From: Cribrihabitans_A pelagius
Lineage (GTDB): Bacteria > Pseudomonadota > Alphaproteobacteria > Rhodobacterales > Rhodobacteraceae
Length of the DNA stretch: 64,000 nt
Assembly: GCF_048820915.1 (NCBI RefSeq)
Contig: NZ_JBMERR010000007.1
Coordinates: 62,001-126,000, forward strand
Reading direction: 5' to 3'
In this document: positions 1 to 7,631 of the stretch, piece after piece
How positions within the stretch are numbered: the first letter of the stretch is position 1
Layout: each line of letters starts with the position of its first letter
Made by a program: the position numbers and the translations under genes
The notes under the pieces: model-generated
What the model saw: the letters and a program-made list of their open reading frames with translations, nothing else
Told to the model about the DNA's origin: nothing
Database searches by the model: none

Positions 1-1074
1 GGCAAGACAGTGATGGTGCGCGCGATGGAGAGCGGCATGGGCAATGGCACGCCGCTGGGCGGTGCCACGCTGGGCGCGCTCACCGGCATCGGCGGTGCGG
101 TCAGCAACGCGATGCTGGCGGGCGACATGGGGCAGGCGGTGAAATCGGATCACCTGAACCTCGGTTTCGCCTATGGCCGCGACGGGCCGGCGCCGCTGCC
201 GGACTGGGCGCAGCCGCGGCCTTCGACCTTCTGCCGGGTGATCACCCCCGCGCATGAACGCGACGACGCCCGGCTTTCGGCCGCATTGGAGCGGCTGGCG
301 GAGATCGACCCGGCGCTGCGGGTGAGTCAGGACGAGGCCTCGGGCCATGCTTTGCTGGCCTTGCAAGGCCCGCTTCACTTGCGCCGTATCACCCAGACCC
401 TGATGCAGGAATTCGGCATTGAAGTGGCGGAGCAGCCGGTGCCGCCGGCCCTGCGCGAAACCATCAGAAAACCGGTGCAGATCCACCACCGCCACCGCAA
501 ACAATCGGGCGGCGCCGGGCAGTTTGCCGATGTGGTGATCGAGCTGGCGCCCTTGCCGCGCGGCAGCGGCTTCGTCTTCGAGGAGACGGTGAAGGGAGGC
601 GCGGTGCCCAAGAACTATATTCCCTCGGTCGAGGCCGGCGCCCGCGAGGCGCTGGCGCAGGGGCTGAACGGCCACCCGGTTGTGGATGTCCGCGTCACGC
701 TGAAGGACGGCAAGCACCATTCGGTCGACAGTTCCGACTATGCCTTCCGCACTGCGGGCAAGAATGCGGTGCGTGAGGCCCTGGCGGAGGCGGCAGTGAT
801 CCTGCTGCAGCCGATCATGCGGGTGCAGATCCATGTGCCTTCGGTCTTTACCGGCGGGCTGGTGCCAATGGTGAGCGGCATGAAGGGCCAGATCCTGGGC
901 TTCGAGGCCGAGGACGGTGTCGCGGGCTGGGATGTTTTCGAAACGCTCTTGCCGATGGCGGCGCAGGACCAGCTGTGCAACACGCTCGCCAGCGCCACCC
1001 GCGGCACCGGCTGGTTCAGCACCGATTTCGACCACTACGAGGAAGCCAGGCGCGCCGATTTCGCGGAGGCTTGA
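1..1074 (+). CDS. Elongation factor G-like GTPase, C-terminal part (5' end outside window)
   Basis: The frame is open from base 1, so the N-terminal GTPase domain lies before the window. What remains carries EF-G domains III to V: a GxAGQFA-type stretch at about residue 170 typical of domain IV (SGGAGQFADV), the PKNYIPSVEAG segment, and a domain V ending in MSGMKG-like sequence (MVSGMKGQILGFE). Canonical EF-G lies in a str operon with rpsL, rpsG and tuf; none is seen here, and the sequence is divergent, so this is probably the second, EF-G-like paralogue found in many alphaproteobacteria. Its role is not settled in the family. The next gene downstream is a prolyl-tRNA editing protein, 110 bp away on the same strand. 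Confidence 0.85.
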   Translation, partial: GKTVMVRAMESGMGNGTPLGGATLGALTGIGGAVSNAMLAGDMGQAVKSDHLNLGFAYGRDGPAPLPDWAQPRPSTFCRVITPAHERDDARLSAALERLAEIDPALRVSQDEASGHALLALQGPLHLRRITQTLMQEFGIEVAEQPVPPALRETIRKPVQIHHRHRKQSGGAGQFADVVIELAPLPRGSGFVFEETVKGGAVPKNYIPSVEAGAREALAQGLNGHPVVDVRVTLKDGKHHSVDSSDYAFRTAGKNAVREALAEAAVILLQPIMRVQIHVPSVFTGGLVPMVSGMKGQILGFEAEDGVAGWDVFETLLPMAAQDQLCNTLASATRGTGWFSTDFDHYEEARRADFAEA

Positions 1075-1093
1075 AGTCCGGCAGGCCGCAAAA

Positions 1094-1128
1094 CTGGATG
1101 CAAGCGGCGTCTCGCCCCTTGCATCCAG
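1094..1128 (+). terminator. Hairpin after the EF-G-like gene
   Basis: A perfect 11-bp inverted repeat (CTGGATGCAAG at 1094-1104 and its complement at 1118-1128) with a 13-nt loop starts 20 bp after the stop codon. There is no T tract, so it is either a Rho-dependent/processing hairpin or a protein site rather than a classical intrinsic terminator. Confidence 0.35.
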
Positions 1129-1183
1129 CGGCAATCCGGCGTGATCTGCGCCGCAATTCGGACCCGAACTGCGGAGTAAGATC

Positions 1184-1711
1184 ATGGATGCCTCCTCGGC
1201 CTCTCAGGACAGCCTGCCTGTCACCTCGGATGCATTGTTGCGCCAGCTGGACGGCTGGGGGCTGGCGTATACGCTGCACGAACACGTGCCGCTGCGCACG
1301 GTGGAGGACGCCAAAGCGGTGGAGGCGCAGTACCTGGTGCCGGGGCAGCGCGCCTTGCGGGTGAAGAACCTCTACCTGCGCGACAAGAAGAAGCGGAACT
1401 ACCTGGTGACCCTGCAGCAGGACCGGGAAATCGACCTGAAAGCGCTGGCCGGGGAGCTGGGCGCGGGCAACCTGTCGTTTGGCTCGGCGGATCGGCTGAT
1501 GGAGAACCTCGGCATCCGCCCCGGCGCGGTAAGCCCTTTGGCGATGATCACCGGGGCGGAAAAGGGCGTGGCCTTCTTCCTCGACAAGGCGGCGCGGGAG
1601 GCGGAGGTGATCTGCATGCACCCGCTGGTCAACGACCGCACCGTGGTGATGGCGCGGGACGATGTGATGGCGTTTTTCGAGAAGACCGGCGTCGCGGTGA
1701 ACTGGGTCTGA
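1184..1711 (+). CDS. Prolyl-tRNA deacylase/YbaK-EbsC family protein (PrdX/ProXp type)
   Basis: 175-residue single-domain protein of the YbaK/prolyl-tRNA editing family, which hydrolyses mischarged aminoacyl-tRNA (typically Ala- or Cys-tRNAPro) in trans to prolyl-tRNA synthetase. Family hallmarks are the early H-E-H-V-P-L-RTVEDA segment (residues 27-38), the K-N-L-Y-LRDKK motif at about 66-75 and the SPLAMI...KGVAFFLD stretch at about 118-135. Length and layout match the free-standing PrdX type rather than the shorter YbaK. ATG at 1184 is the first start after the preceding gene; only a weak upstream GGAG (in gcGGAGtaag) precedes it. The exact tRNA specificity cannot be read from sequence alone. 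Confidence 0.85.
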   Translation: MDASSASQDSLPVTSDALLRQLDGWGLAYTLHEHVPLRTVEDAKAVEAQYLVPGQRALRVKNLYLRDKKKRNYLVTLQQDREIDLKALAGELGAGNLSFGSADRLMENLGIRPGAVSPLAMITGAEKGVAFFLDKAAREAEVICMHPLVNDRTVVMARDDVMAFFEKTGVAVNWV

Positions 1712-1740
1712 AGGGGGGGATGAGCCGCGCGTCGGCGGCG

Positions 1741-1870
1741 CGCGCGGGGGCGATCCAAACGGGCGTTGCTGGGAGTTTATCCCGGCCAAGTCCGTACACT
1801 CTATCGAGGGACCGCCCAGCCTCGGCCAAATCGCCGCCGCTTAGGGGCGCGCCGACGATGCGCGGCGGCC
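1741..1870 (+). repeat. Dispersed intergenic repeat, copy 1
   Basis: About 130 bp of the gap between the tRNA-editing gene and azoR resembles the reverse complement of 21009-21122. Shared blocks, in order: GCGGGGG near the start, AGTTTATC, CGGCCAA, TCC and TAC, CGCCCAGCCT, GCCAA, CGCCGCCG and CGATGCGCGGCGGCCT. This copy has about 14 extra bases before the last block. I estimate roughly 70 percent identity by eye. No convincing protein is encoded in common. It looks like a decayed small dispersed element of the host genome. Confidence 0.55.
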
Positions 1871-1978
1871 TTCGGCCTTGTCCCGCGCTGGGAACTCATT
1901 TGCTGAACATGTATCGTTGCGTGGCACGAAAAAGGGCCGGAGTTTCCTCCAGCCCTCGCGTGCAATAGGGGTGCCGAA

Positions 1979-2560
1979 TCAGGCCGCCAGCGCCGCGATC
2001 TGGTCGTTGGCCTTCTTCAGCGCGCCGTCGGCATCGACCGCCATGGCATCGGCCGCGACCAGTTCAACGTCGGTGATGCCGATGAAGCCTAGCACGTGGC
2101 GCAGGTAGCTGGTGGCAAAGTCGATCTCCGACCCAGCCGGAGTGCCGCCCGACGCCAGCGCGATGATCGCGCGCTTGCCCTCCAGCAGGCCAACAGGGCC
2201 GTTTTCGGTGTACTTGAAGGTCAGCCCGGCGCGGGCCACCAGGTCGATCCAGGCCTTCAGCGCGGCAGGCACCGAGAAGTTGTAGACCGGGGTGCCGATC
2301 ACGATGGTATCGGCGCGCTGCAGCTCCTCCACCAGAGAGTCAGACAGGGCGAGCTGCGCCTTATGCTCCGCGTTGCGCTGATCGGCCGGGGTGAAATTGG
2401 CCGCAACCCAGCCCTCGGTCAGCAGCGGCAGCGGGCTGGCGAAATCGCGGCGGATCACCTCCTGCGCCCCGAGACGCGTGGTGATGCGGGCGGAAAGATC
2501 GCGGGTGACCGAGCCTTCGAGACGGGCCGAGGAATCGATGTGCAGAACGGTCTTGGTCAT
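1979..2560 (-). CDS. azoR: FMN-dependent NADH-azoreductase
   Basis: 193-residue flavodoxin-like-fold enzyme of the AzoR family: reduces azo bonds and quinones with NADH via bound FMN, in the cytoplasm. Visible marks are the N-terminal beta strand and phosphate loop (VLHIDSSARLEGSVTRDL, residues 5-22), the FMN-contacting PVYNFSVPAALKAWID segment at about 94-109, and the SGGTPAG-type loop at about 137-143. Full length for the family. It is transcribed away from the LysR-type gene at 2704, and a strong dyad lies between them, so that regulator is the likely controller. SD-like AAGGGAAAA lies just upstream of the ATG. Confidence 0.93.
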   Translation of the reverse strand: MTKTVLHIDSSARLEGSVTRDLSARITTRLGAQEVIRRDFASPLPLLTEGWVAANFTPADQRNAEHKAQLALSDSLVEELQRADTIVIGTPVYNFSVPAALKAWIDLVARAGLTFKYTENGPVGLLEGKRAIIALASGGTPAGSEIDFATSYLRHVLGFIGITDVELVAADAMAVDADGALKKANDQIAALAA

Positions 2561-2604
2561 GATGGTTTTCCCTTGCTCATGTGCTGGGAGAGAAATGGGC
2601 TATT

Positions 2605-2623
2605 GCATTTGCGAACGCAATGC
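2605..2623. promoter_or_regulatory. Dyad in azoR-LysR intergenic region, probable LysR operator
   Basis: In the 143-bp divergent gap an imperfect palindrome pairs GCATT(T)GCG with CGCAATGC around a 2-bp centre, with one unpaired T in the left arm. Its inner part contains TTGCG-AA-CGCAA and a T-N11-A pattern fits, as expected for LysR-family sites. Being between the regulator and azoR, it is the best candidate site for both autoregulation and azoR control. Binding is inferred, not shown. Confidence 0.5.
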
Positions 2624-2703
2624 TGCTTTCTTCACATGAAATGTGCGCCTGTGCGCAGGTGTGCGCCGCAGTCTTGGAAGGAACCGAGCAATGGACAGGA
2701 CCG

Positions 2704-3582
2704 ATGGATAACTGGGACGAGGTGCGCACCGCCTATCAGGTGGCGCGCATGGGCACGGTCAGTGGTGCGGCCGAGGTGCTGGGCGTGCATCATGCCACCG
2801 TGATCCGCCATATCGACGCCATCGAGGCGCGGCTCGGGATCAAGCTGTTCCAGCGCCACGCCCGCGGCTATACGCCGACCGAGGCGGGCCAGGACCTGCT
2901 GCGGGTGGCGCAGGCCACCGATGATCAGTTCAACCAGCTGGTCGGGCGGCTGAAGGGGCAGGGCGATGATGTCTCGGGCGAGCTGGTGGTGACGTCGCTG
3001 GCGTCTTTCGCGCCAATGATGGTGCCCGCGCTGAAGGACTTCCAGGACATGCACCCGGGGCTGATCATCCGCTACCTGACCGGCGACCGGCTGTTCCGGC
3101 TGGAATATGGCGAGGCGCATGTGGCGATCCGGGCGGGCTCGGTTCCGGATCAGCTCGACAATGTGGTGCAGCCCTTCATGAAACAGCAGATCGGGCTTTT
3201 TGCGTCAAAGAGTTATGTGGAGAGATACGGGCCGCTGAAGGGGCTGGAGGATTTCGCCAACCACCGCTTTGTCGGCCAGGATGACGAAAACACAAGGGCG
3301 CCGTTTTCGCGCTGGCTGCGCGCGCATGCCCCGGCCGAGACGATCGCCTTCCGTTGCACCAACGGCTTTACCATGCAGCGGGCGGTACACAGCGGCGCTG
3401 GGATCGGCTTCATGGCCGCCTGGGAGGCCCGCCAGCAGCCGGACCTGGTGGAGATGATGGCGCCGCTGGAGGAGTGGGAAGGGCCGTTGTGGCTGGTCAC
3501 TCATGTCGACCTGCACCGCACCACCAAGGTGCAGGCTTTCCTCAGCTTCCTCAAAGAACAGGCCAAACAGTGGCAGCTCTGA
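2704..3582 (+). CDS. LysR-family transcriptional regulator
   Basis: 292 residues, the usual LysR length. Residues 1-60 form the winged HTH (DEVRTAYQVARMGTVSGAAEVLGVHHATVIRHIDAIE), followed by an effector domain from about residue 90 of the LysR substrate-binding type (GELVVTSLASFAPMMVP). The start at 2704 places the HTH at the N terminus and has AGGA seven bases upstream; an in-frame upstream extension to 2581 would add an implausible Cys-rich tail over the palindrome. Divergent from azoR. The stop codon lies inside the start of the next gene, so the EamA transporter is translationally coupled and may belong to the same response. Confidence 0.92.
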   Translation: MDNWDEVRTAYQVARMGTVSGAAEVLGVHHATVIRHIDAIEARLGIKLFQRHARGYTPTEAGQDLLRVAQATDDQFNQLVGRLKGQGDDVSGELVVTSLASFAPMMVPALKDFQDMHPGLIIRYLTGDRLFRLEYGEAHVAIRAGSVPDQLDNVVQPFMKQQIGLFASKSYVERYGPLKGLEDFANHRFVGQDDENTRAPFSRWLRAHAPAETIAFRCTNGFTMQRAVHSGAGIGFMAAWEARQQPDLVEMMAPLEEWEGPLWLVTHVDLHRTTKVQAFLSFLKEQAKQWQL

Positions 3583-4481
3583 GCGAGGCACTGAAGGGGC
3601 ATCTTGCGATGCTGCTGTTTTCCGCCCTGGTGGCGGGGTCGTTCTCGCTTGGGGTGATGGTTGCGAATGAGATTGCGCCCGCGGCGCTGAACGCCGCCCG
3701 TTTCGGGATTGCCGCGGTAGTGATCGGCATGGCGGCGATAGCGACCACCGGGCTCAGGCGCAGCCATTTCCGGGCGCCCTGGCGCTATCTGCTGCTGGGC
3801 GGGCTGTTCGGCGGGTATTTCGTGCTGATGTTCTACGGGCTCAGGACCGCGGCACCGGTGAGCGCGGCGGCGGTCTTCACCCTGGTGCCGGTGATGAGCG
3901 CGCTGTTCGGCTGGCTGCTGCTCAGGCAGGTGACCACGCGCTGGATGGCGCTGGCGCTGGCAATCGGGGCTGCGGGCGCGGTCTGGGTGATCCTGCGCGG
4001 CGACCTGGCAGCACTGGCGGCTTTCGAGATCGGCCAGGGCGAGATCGTCTATTTCTGGGGCTGCGTGCTGCATGCGATCTACACGCCGATGGTGCGCAAG
4101 CTGAACCGGGGCGAGCCTGCGGTGGTCTTCACCTTCGGCACGCTGATTGCCGGCGCGGGTCTGCTGGTGGCGCTGGGCTGGCGCGACATTGCTGCAACCG
4201 ACTGGCTGGCGCTGCCGCCGATTGTCTGGCTGGGGCTGTTCTACCTGGCACTGTTTGCCAGCGCCGCGACCTTCGTGCTGCTGCAATATGCGGCGATGCG
4301 GCTGCCCTCGGCCAAGGTGATGGCCTATACCTATCTGACTCCCAGCTGGGTGATCCTGTGGGAAATCGGCTTGGGCCGCGGGGCGCCGCCAGGGCTGGTG
4401 CTGATCGGGGTGGCGATGTCGGCGCTGGCACTGGTGATGCTGCTGGAAAGCGACGCCCGCCCCTCCCGCGCCAAGGCCTGA
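3570..4481 (+). CDS. EamA/DMT-superfamily transporter
   Basis: About 303 residues with ten predicted hydrophobic helices in two five-helix EamA repeats (first repeat to about residue 140, second from about 155, starting EIVYFWGCVLHAIY). Inner-membrane drug/metabolite exporter family; substrate unknown. The GTG at 3570 overlaps the LysR gene by 13 bp and gives the N terminus VAALSEALKGHLAML; the ATG at 3609 is an alternative that trims part of the first helix approach. Cotranscription with the LysR regulator is likely. Confidence 0.85.
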   Translation: MAALSEALKGHLAMLLFSALVAGSFSLGVMVANEIAPAALNAARFGIAAVVIGMAAIATTGLRRSHFRAPWRYLLLGGLFGGYFVLMFYGLRTAAPVSAAAVFTLVPVMSALFGWLLLRQVTTRWMALALAIGAAGAVWVILRGDLAALAAFEIGQGEIVYFWGCVLHAIYTPMVRKLNRGEPAVVFTFGTLIAGAGLLVALGWRDIAATDWLALPPIVWLGLFYLALFASAATFVLLQYAAMRLPSAKVMAYTYLTPSWVILWEIGLGRGAPPGLVLIGVAMSALALVMLLESDARPSRAKA

Positions 4482-4508
4482 GCGGGCCTCATGCGGCGGC
4501 TGCGGGAG

Positions 4509-4555
4509 CCGGAATTCGGCGCGAATTCCGGGCCGGAAAAATCGGATTTTCCGGC
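4509..4555. terminator. Paired hairpins between convergent genes
   Basis: Two perfect stem-loops stand side by side: 9-bp CCGGAATTC (4509-4517) with 4523-4531, and 9-bp GCCGGAAAA (4532-4540) with 4547-4555. They fill the gap between the EamA gene (plus strand) and the ArsR gene (minus strand), so a bidirectional terminator is likely. The second stem supplies A/T-rich flanks on both strands. The same arrangement, also followed by CCCGTGGC, occurs at 35079-35133. Confidence 0.55.
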
Positions 4556-4564
4556 GCCCGTGGC

Positions 4565-4900
4565 TCAGGGTTCCTCGCTGCTGCCAAGCTCGGCTTCCAG
4601 GAAGCGTTCGAAGGCCTCAAGGTTCACCGGCTCGAACTGGCCGAAGCCCTGCATCCAGACCGAGGCCGCGCGCATCGCGTCGGGTTGCAGCTTGCACCAT
4701 TTGACCCGGCCGCGCTTTTCCTGCGCGATCAGCCCGGCGCGGCTCAGGATTGCCAGATGCTTGGACACAGCGGCAAGCGACATCGCGAAGGGCTCGGCCA
4801 CGTCGGTCACCGCCATGTCATCCTCCAGCAGCATGGTCAGGATCGCCCGGCGGGTCGGATCGGCCAGGGCGGCAAAAACGCTGTCGAGAGGATCGCTCAT
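4565..4900 (-). CDS. ArsR-family winged-helix regulator
   Basis: 111 residues, typical of ArsR/SmtB repressors. The recognition helix region MSLAAVSKHLAILSRAGLI is at about residues 40-58, preceded by the DPTRRAILTML signature at 14-24. The ArsR metal-binding ELCVCDL motif is absent, so it is closer to the SdpR-like, non-metal class. Start at 4900 (MSDPLD) puts the HTH in the normal place; an upstream in-frame ATG would run into the promoter of the divergent transporter. It faces the EamA gene at 4984 head to head with a dyad between them, so it probably represses that exporter. Confidence 0.9.
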   Translation of the reverse strand: MSDPLDSVFAALADPTRRAILTMLLEDDMAVTDVAEPFAMSLAAVSKHLAILSRAGLIAQEKRGRVKWCKLQPDAMRAASVWMQGFGQFEPVNLEAFERFLEAELGSSEEP

Positions 4901-4928
4901 GACTTCACTCCTAGCCAGCACCCTGCAG

Positions 4929-4945
4929 TTTGACAATCTGCCAAA
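4929..4945. promoter_or_regulatory. Candidate ArsR operator/promoter
   Basis: TTTGAC and GCCAAA form a near-perfect inverted repeat (5 of 6 positions) around AATCT, in the 83-bp gap between the ArsR gene and the EamA gene at 4984. The left half also contains TTGACA, a perfect -35 hexamer for the rightward transporter gene. A repressor bound here would cover that promoter. Confidence 0.42.
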
Positions 4946-4983
4946 TCCGGCAGAGGCTGCGCGTTTTGGGCAGGGGAACTGTC

Positions 4984-5880
4984 GTGGCATTGAAATATTG
5001 GCTGGTAATTTTCATTCTCGGCATTGGCTGGGGCATGTCCTTCATGTTCAACGCCATCCTCTTGCGCGAGCTGGGGCCGCTGTCGGTCTCGATGGGACGG
5101 GTCGGCTTCGGGGCGCTGGGCTGCTGGATCTACGTTCTGGCGGCGAGGAAGCGGGTGCCGCTGGCGCCGGGGCGCTGGCTGGCGTTGTTCGGCTTTGGCG
5201 CGCTGACCTATGCCGGGCCGTTTGCTTTTTATGCACTGGGCCAGCAGCATATCGCCAGCGGTGTCGCCGGTATCGTCAATGCCACCACCCCGGCCTTTGC
5301 CGTGGTGGTGTCGCATTTCTGGCCCGGCAGCGAGCGCGCGACGGTGTTGAAGACGCTCGGGGTGCTCTGCGGTTTCAGCGGCATTGTGATCCTGTCGCAG
5401 CCGATCCTGGCAAGCGGCCAGCCGTCCGCGGTCTGGGCGGTGCTGATCACGCTGCTGGCCCCGCTGTGCTATGCCATCTCGGTCAATATCGCCCGCCGCT
5501 TCCGCGACATGGAGCCGGTGGTGCTGGTGGCGATCGCGATGACCGGCGCCACCGCCGCAATTGCGCCGCTGGCGATCTGGCGCGAGGGGCTGCCGGTGGT
5601 GACGCGGCCCGAGACATGGGCTTCGCTGTTTGTGATCGGCTTCGTGCTGACCTCGGCCGCCTTCATCGCCTTTTACTGGGTGCTGCCCAAGGTGGGGCCG
5701 ACCAACACCACCCTGCCGACGCTGATCGCGCCGGTCTCGGCGCTGGTTCTCGGGACTTGGATCCTGCAGGAGGAGCTGCTGGCGGCGCATCTCTGGGGCA
5801 TGGCGGCGATCCTCTTGGGGCTGTTGCTGATCGACGGGCGTGTCCTGCGCTGGCGTCCGGCCGGAGCGCCCGCGGGCTAA
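4984..5880 (+). CDS. EamA/DMT-superfamily transporter
   Basis: 298 residues, ten hydrophobic segments in two EamA repeats (N-terminal YWLVIFILGIGWGMSFMFNA, second repeat from about residue 150, AVWAVLITLLAPLCYAISVN). A GTG at 4984 is preceded by AGGGGA at good spacing and gives a normal N terminus; earlier in-frame starts would overlap the putative operator. Divergent from the ArsR regulator, which likely controls it. The exported compound cannot be told. It is not closely similar to the EamA protein encoded at 3570, so this is not a recent duplication. Confidence 0.88.
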   Translation: MALKYWLVIFILGIGWGMSFMFNAILLRELGPLSVSMGRVGFGALGCWIYVLAARKRVPLAPGRWLALFGFGALTYAGPFAFYALGQQHIASGVAGIVNATTPAFAVVVSHFWPGSERATVLKTLGVLCGFSGIVILSQPILASGQPSAVWAVLITLLAPLCYAISVNIARRFRDMEPVVLVAIAMTGATAAIAPLAIWREGLPVVTRPETWASLFVIGFVLTSAAFIAFYWVLPKVGPTNTTLPTLIAPVSALVLGTWILQEELLAAHLWGMAAILLGLLLIDGRVLRWRPAGAPAG

Positions 5881-6023
5881 GATCAACCGGGCGGTTGAAT
5901 ATGCCGTTGGGCCGTCCCAGGCGCCTGCTTGCAACGCGCGGGCGGGCTGCCTAGCGCAGTGTGATATATTTATCCGTTACTTTTTAAGTGCTTGCGCGGA
6001 AAATCCAGGGGCGATCCTTGTAA

Positions 6024-6052
6024 TTGACTCTGGCGCCCCGCCGGCTTAGCAC
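6024..6052 (+). promoter_or_regulatory. Probable promoter of the F0 ATP synthase operon
   Basis: TTGACT (6024-6029; 5 of 6 to the housekeeping -35) is followed after exactly 17 bp by TAGCAC (6047-6052). It lies about 30 bp before the first start codon of atpI in a 200-bp gap with no other coding sign. The -10 match is weak, as is common in this group. Confidence 0.42.
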
Positions 6053-6083
6053 CCTCCCAAGATTTCGCGTGAGGATGGCGCCC

Positions 6084-6419
6084 GTGACAGACGACGACCA
6101 AAAGCAGCGCCTGGCGCAGCTGGAGGAGAAGCTGGCGGCGGCGCGTAAGGCCCAGGAGCCCAAGCCGCGCGCGGATCAGCACTATTCGATGGCGAACCTC
6201 GCTTGGCGGATGGTGATCGAATTGGTGGCCGGTCTCGGGATCGGTTTCGGCATCGGATACGGGCTCGACTTGCTGTTTGGCACGCTCCCGGTTTTCATGG
6301 TGCTGTTTGTATTTCTGGGGCTTGCGGCCGGGGTGAAGACGATGCTCCGCAGCGCGCAGGAGATCCAAGAGAAGAAACTGGCCGAAGAGGCCGACAAGAA
6401 TGCGCAGGACCGGGACTGA
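6084..6419 (+). CDS. atpI: ATP synthase accessory protein I
   Basis: About 111 residues: a charged N-terminal coiled segment (QLEEKLAAARKAQE) and two membrane helices (residues about 43-62 and 68-88), the AtpI arrangement. AtpI helps assemble the c-ring and heads the F0 operon in alphaproteobacteria. GTG at 6084 has GAGG at a workable distance, while the ATG at 6075 directly abuts GAGG; three extra residues are the only difference. Followed 40 bp later by atpB. Confidence 0.88.
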   Translation: MTDDDQKQRLAQLEEKLAAARKAQEPKPRADQHYSMANLAWRMVIELVAGLGIGFGIGYGLDLLFGTLPVFMVLFVFLGLAAGVKTMLRSAQEIQEKKLAEEADKNAQDRD

Positions 6420-6459
6420 TCCGGCGGGATCGGCAGCCGGCGACAGGAGAAGCGGACTG

Positions 6460-7263
6460 ATGGGCAAAATTTTCTTTTACGTAGCGCTGGCGCTGGTGCT
6501 GGTCTCGGGCCTGATTTTTACTCCCGCGGAGTCAAAGCTGGCGATCCACCCGATGGACCAGTTCCAGGTGACGCCGCTCTTTGGCGGTGACCATGTGGCT
6601 TGGTACACCCCGACCAACGTAACCCTGTGGATGGCGCTGGCCGTTGCCGCGGTGTTTGCGCTGCTGGTGCTGGGCTCCTCGCGCCGCGCCATCGTGCCCT
6701 CGCGGGCCCAGTCGGTGGCGGAACTGGCCTATGGCTTCATCTACAAGATGGTCGAGGACGTGACCGGCAAGGAAGGCGTCAAGTTCTTCCCCTACATCAT
6801 GACCCTGTTCATGTTCATCGTGATGGCCAACTTCCTGGGCCTGATCCCGATGTCCTTCACCACCACCTCGCATTTCGCCGTGACCGCCGTGCTGGCGCTG
6901 CTGGTCTTCGTGACCGTGACCGTCACCGGCTTTGTGCTGCACGGCACTAAGTTCCTGGGCCTGTTCTGGGTCGGTTCCGCGCCGCTGCTGCTGCGTCCGG
7001 TTCTGGCGGTGATCGAACTGATTTCCTACTTCGTGCGCCCGGTCAGCCACTGCATCCGTCTTGCAGGTAACGTGATGGCGGGCCATGCGGTTCTGAAGGT
7101 CTTTGCAGGCTTTGCCGGCGCCCTGGGCGCAGGGGCATTCCTGCCGGTCTTCGCGATTACCGCGGTCTACGCACTCGAAGTTCTCGTGGCCTTCATCCAG
7201 GCCTACGTGTTCACCATTCTGACCTGCGTCTACCTGAAAGACGCGCTGCATCCGGCCCACTAA
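6460..7263 (+). CDS. atpB: F0F1 ATP synthase subunit a
   Basis: 267-residue integral membrane protein forming the proton half-channels of F0. The IHPMDQFQVTPLF stretch near residue 30 is typical of alphaproteobacterial subunit a. The essential arginine lies in CIRLAGNVMAGH (about residue 203-214), and the last helices include the conserved ALEVLVAFIQAYVF segment. Start ATG 6460 has AGGAGA upstream. It is followed by subunits c, b' and b; the F1 genes are not in this window, as expected for the split operons of this order. Confidence 0.97.
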   Translation: MGKIFFYVALALVLVSGLIFTPAESKLAIHPMDQFQVTPLFGGDHVAWYTPTNVTLWMALAVAAVFALLVLGSSRRAIVPSRAQSVAELAYGFIYKMVEDVTGKEGVKFFPYIMTLFMFIVMANFLGLIPMSFTTTSHFAVTAVLALLVFVTVTVTGFVLHGTKFLGLFWVGSAPLLLRPVLAVIELISYFVRPVSHCIRLAGNVMAGHAVLKVFAGFAGALGAGAFLPVFAITAVYALEVLVAFIQAYVFTILTCVYLKDALHPAH

Positions 7264-7321
7264 GGGCAGGCTGCAAGGTCCGAACTCTACAATCAACTTC
7301 CAATCGTAAGGAGATATCACA

Positions 7322-7546
7322 ATGGAAGGCGATCTCGCATACATCGGCGCAGGCCTGGCTGGCATGGGTACTGGTATTGCTGCTCTGGGTGTTGGCAACG
7401 TTGCTGCCAACTTCCTGGCCGGCGCGCTGCGCAACCCCTCCGCGGCTGCTTCCCAGACCGCAACCCTGTTCATCGGCATCGCATTTGCAGAAGCACTGGG
7501 CATCTTCTCGTTCCTGGTTGCCCTGCTGCTGATGTTCGCCGTCTAA
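7322..7546 (+). CDS. atpE: F0F1 ATP synthase subunit c
   Basis: 74-residue helical hairpin that forms the rotor ring. The first helix holds the GxGxGxG-like packing motif (GTGIAALGVGNVAANF), the polar loop is RNPSA at about 37-41, and the proton-carrying acid is Glu57 in GIAFAEALGIF. A strong SD (AAGGAG) sits 8 bp before ATG. The acid being Glu without further polar neighbours fits a proton- rather than sodium-driven ring. Confidence 0.97.
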   Translation: MEGDLAYIGAGLAGMGTGIAALGVGNVAANFLAGALRNPSAAASQTATLFIGIAFAEALGIFSFLVALLLMFAV

Positions 7547-7631
7547 GACCTTAGGAACCTTTTTCCTTACGGCCGGGCGGTGCGGAACCCCGCACCGCCC
7601 GGTGTAACGGCAAGTTCCCAAGGAGGACGAC

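Noticed and set aside
3354..3569. Longer N terminus for the EamA transporter
   Set aside because: This part lies within the LysR gene in another frame and is not membrane-like.
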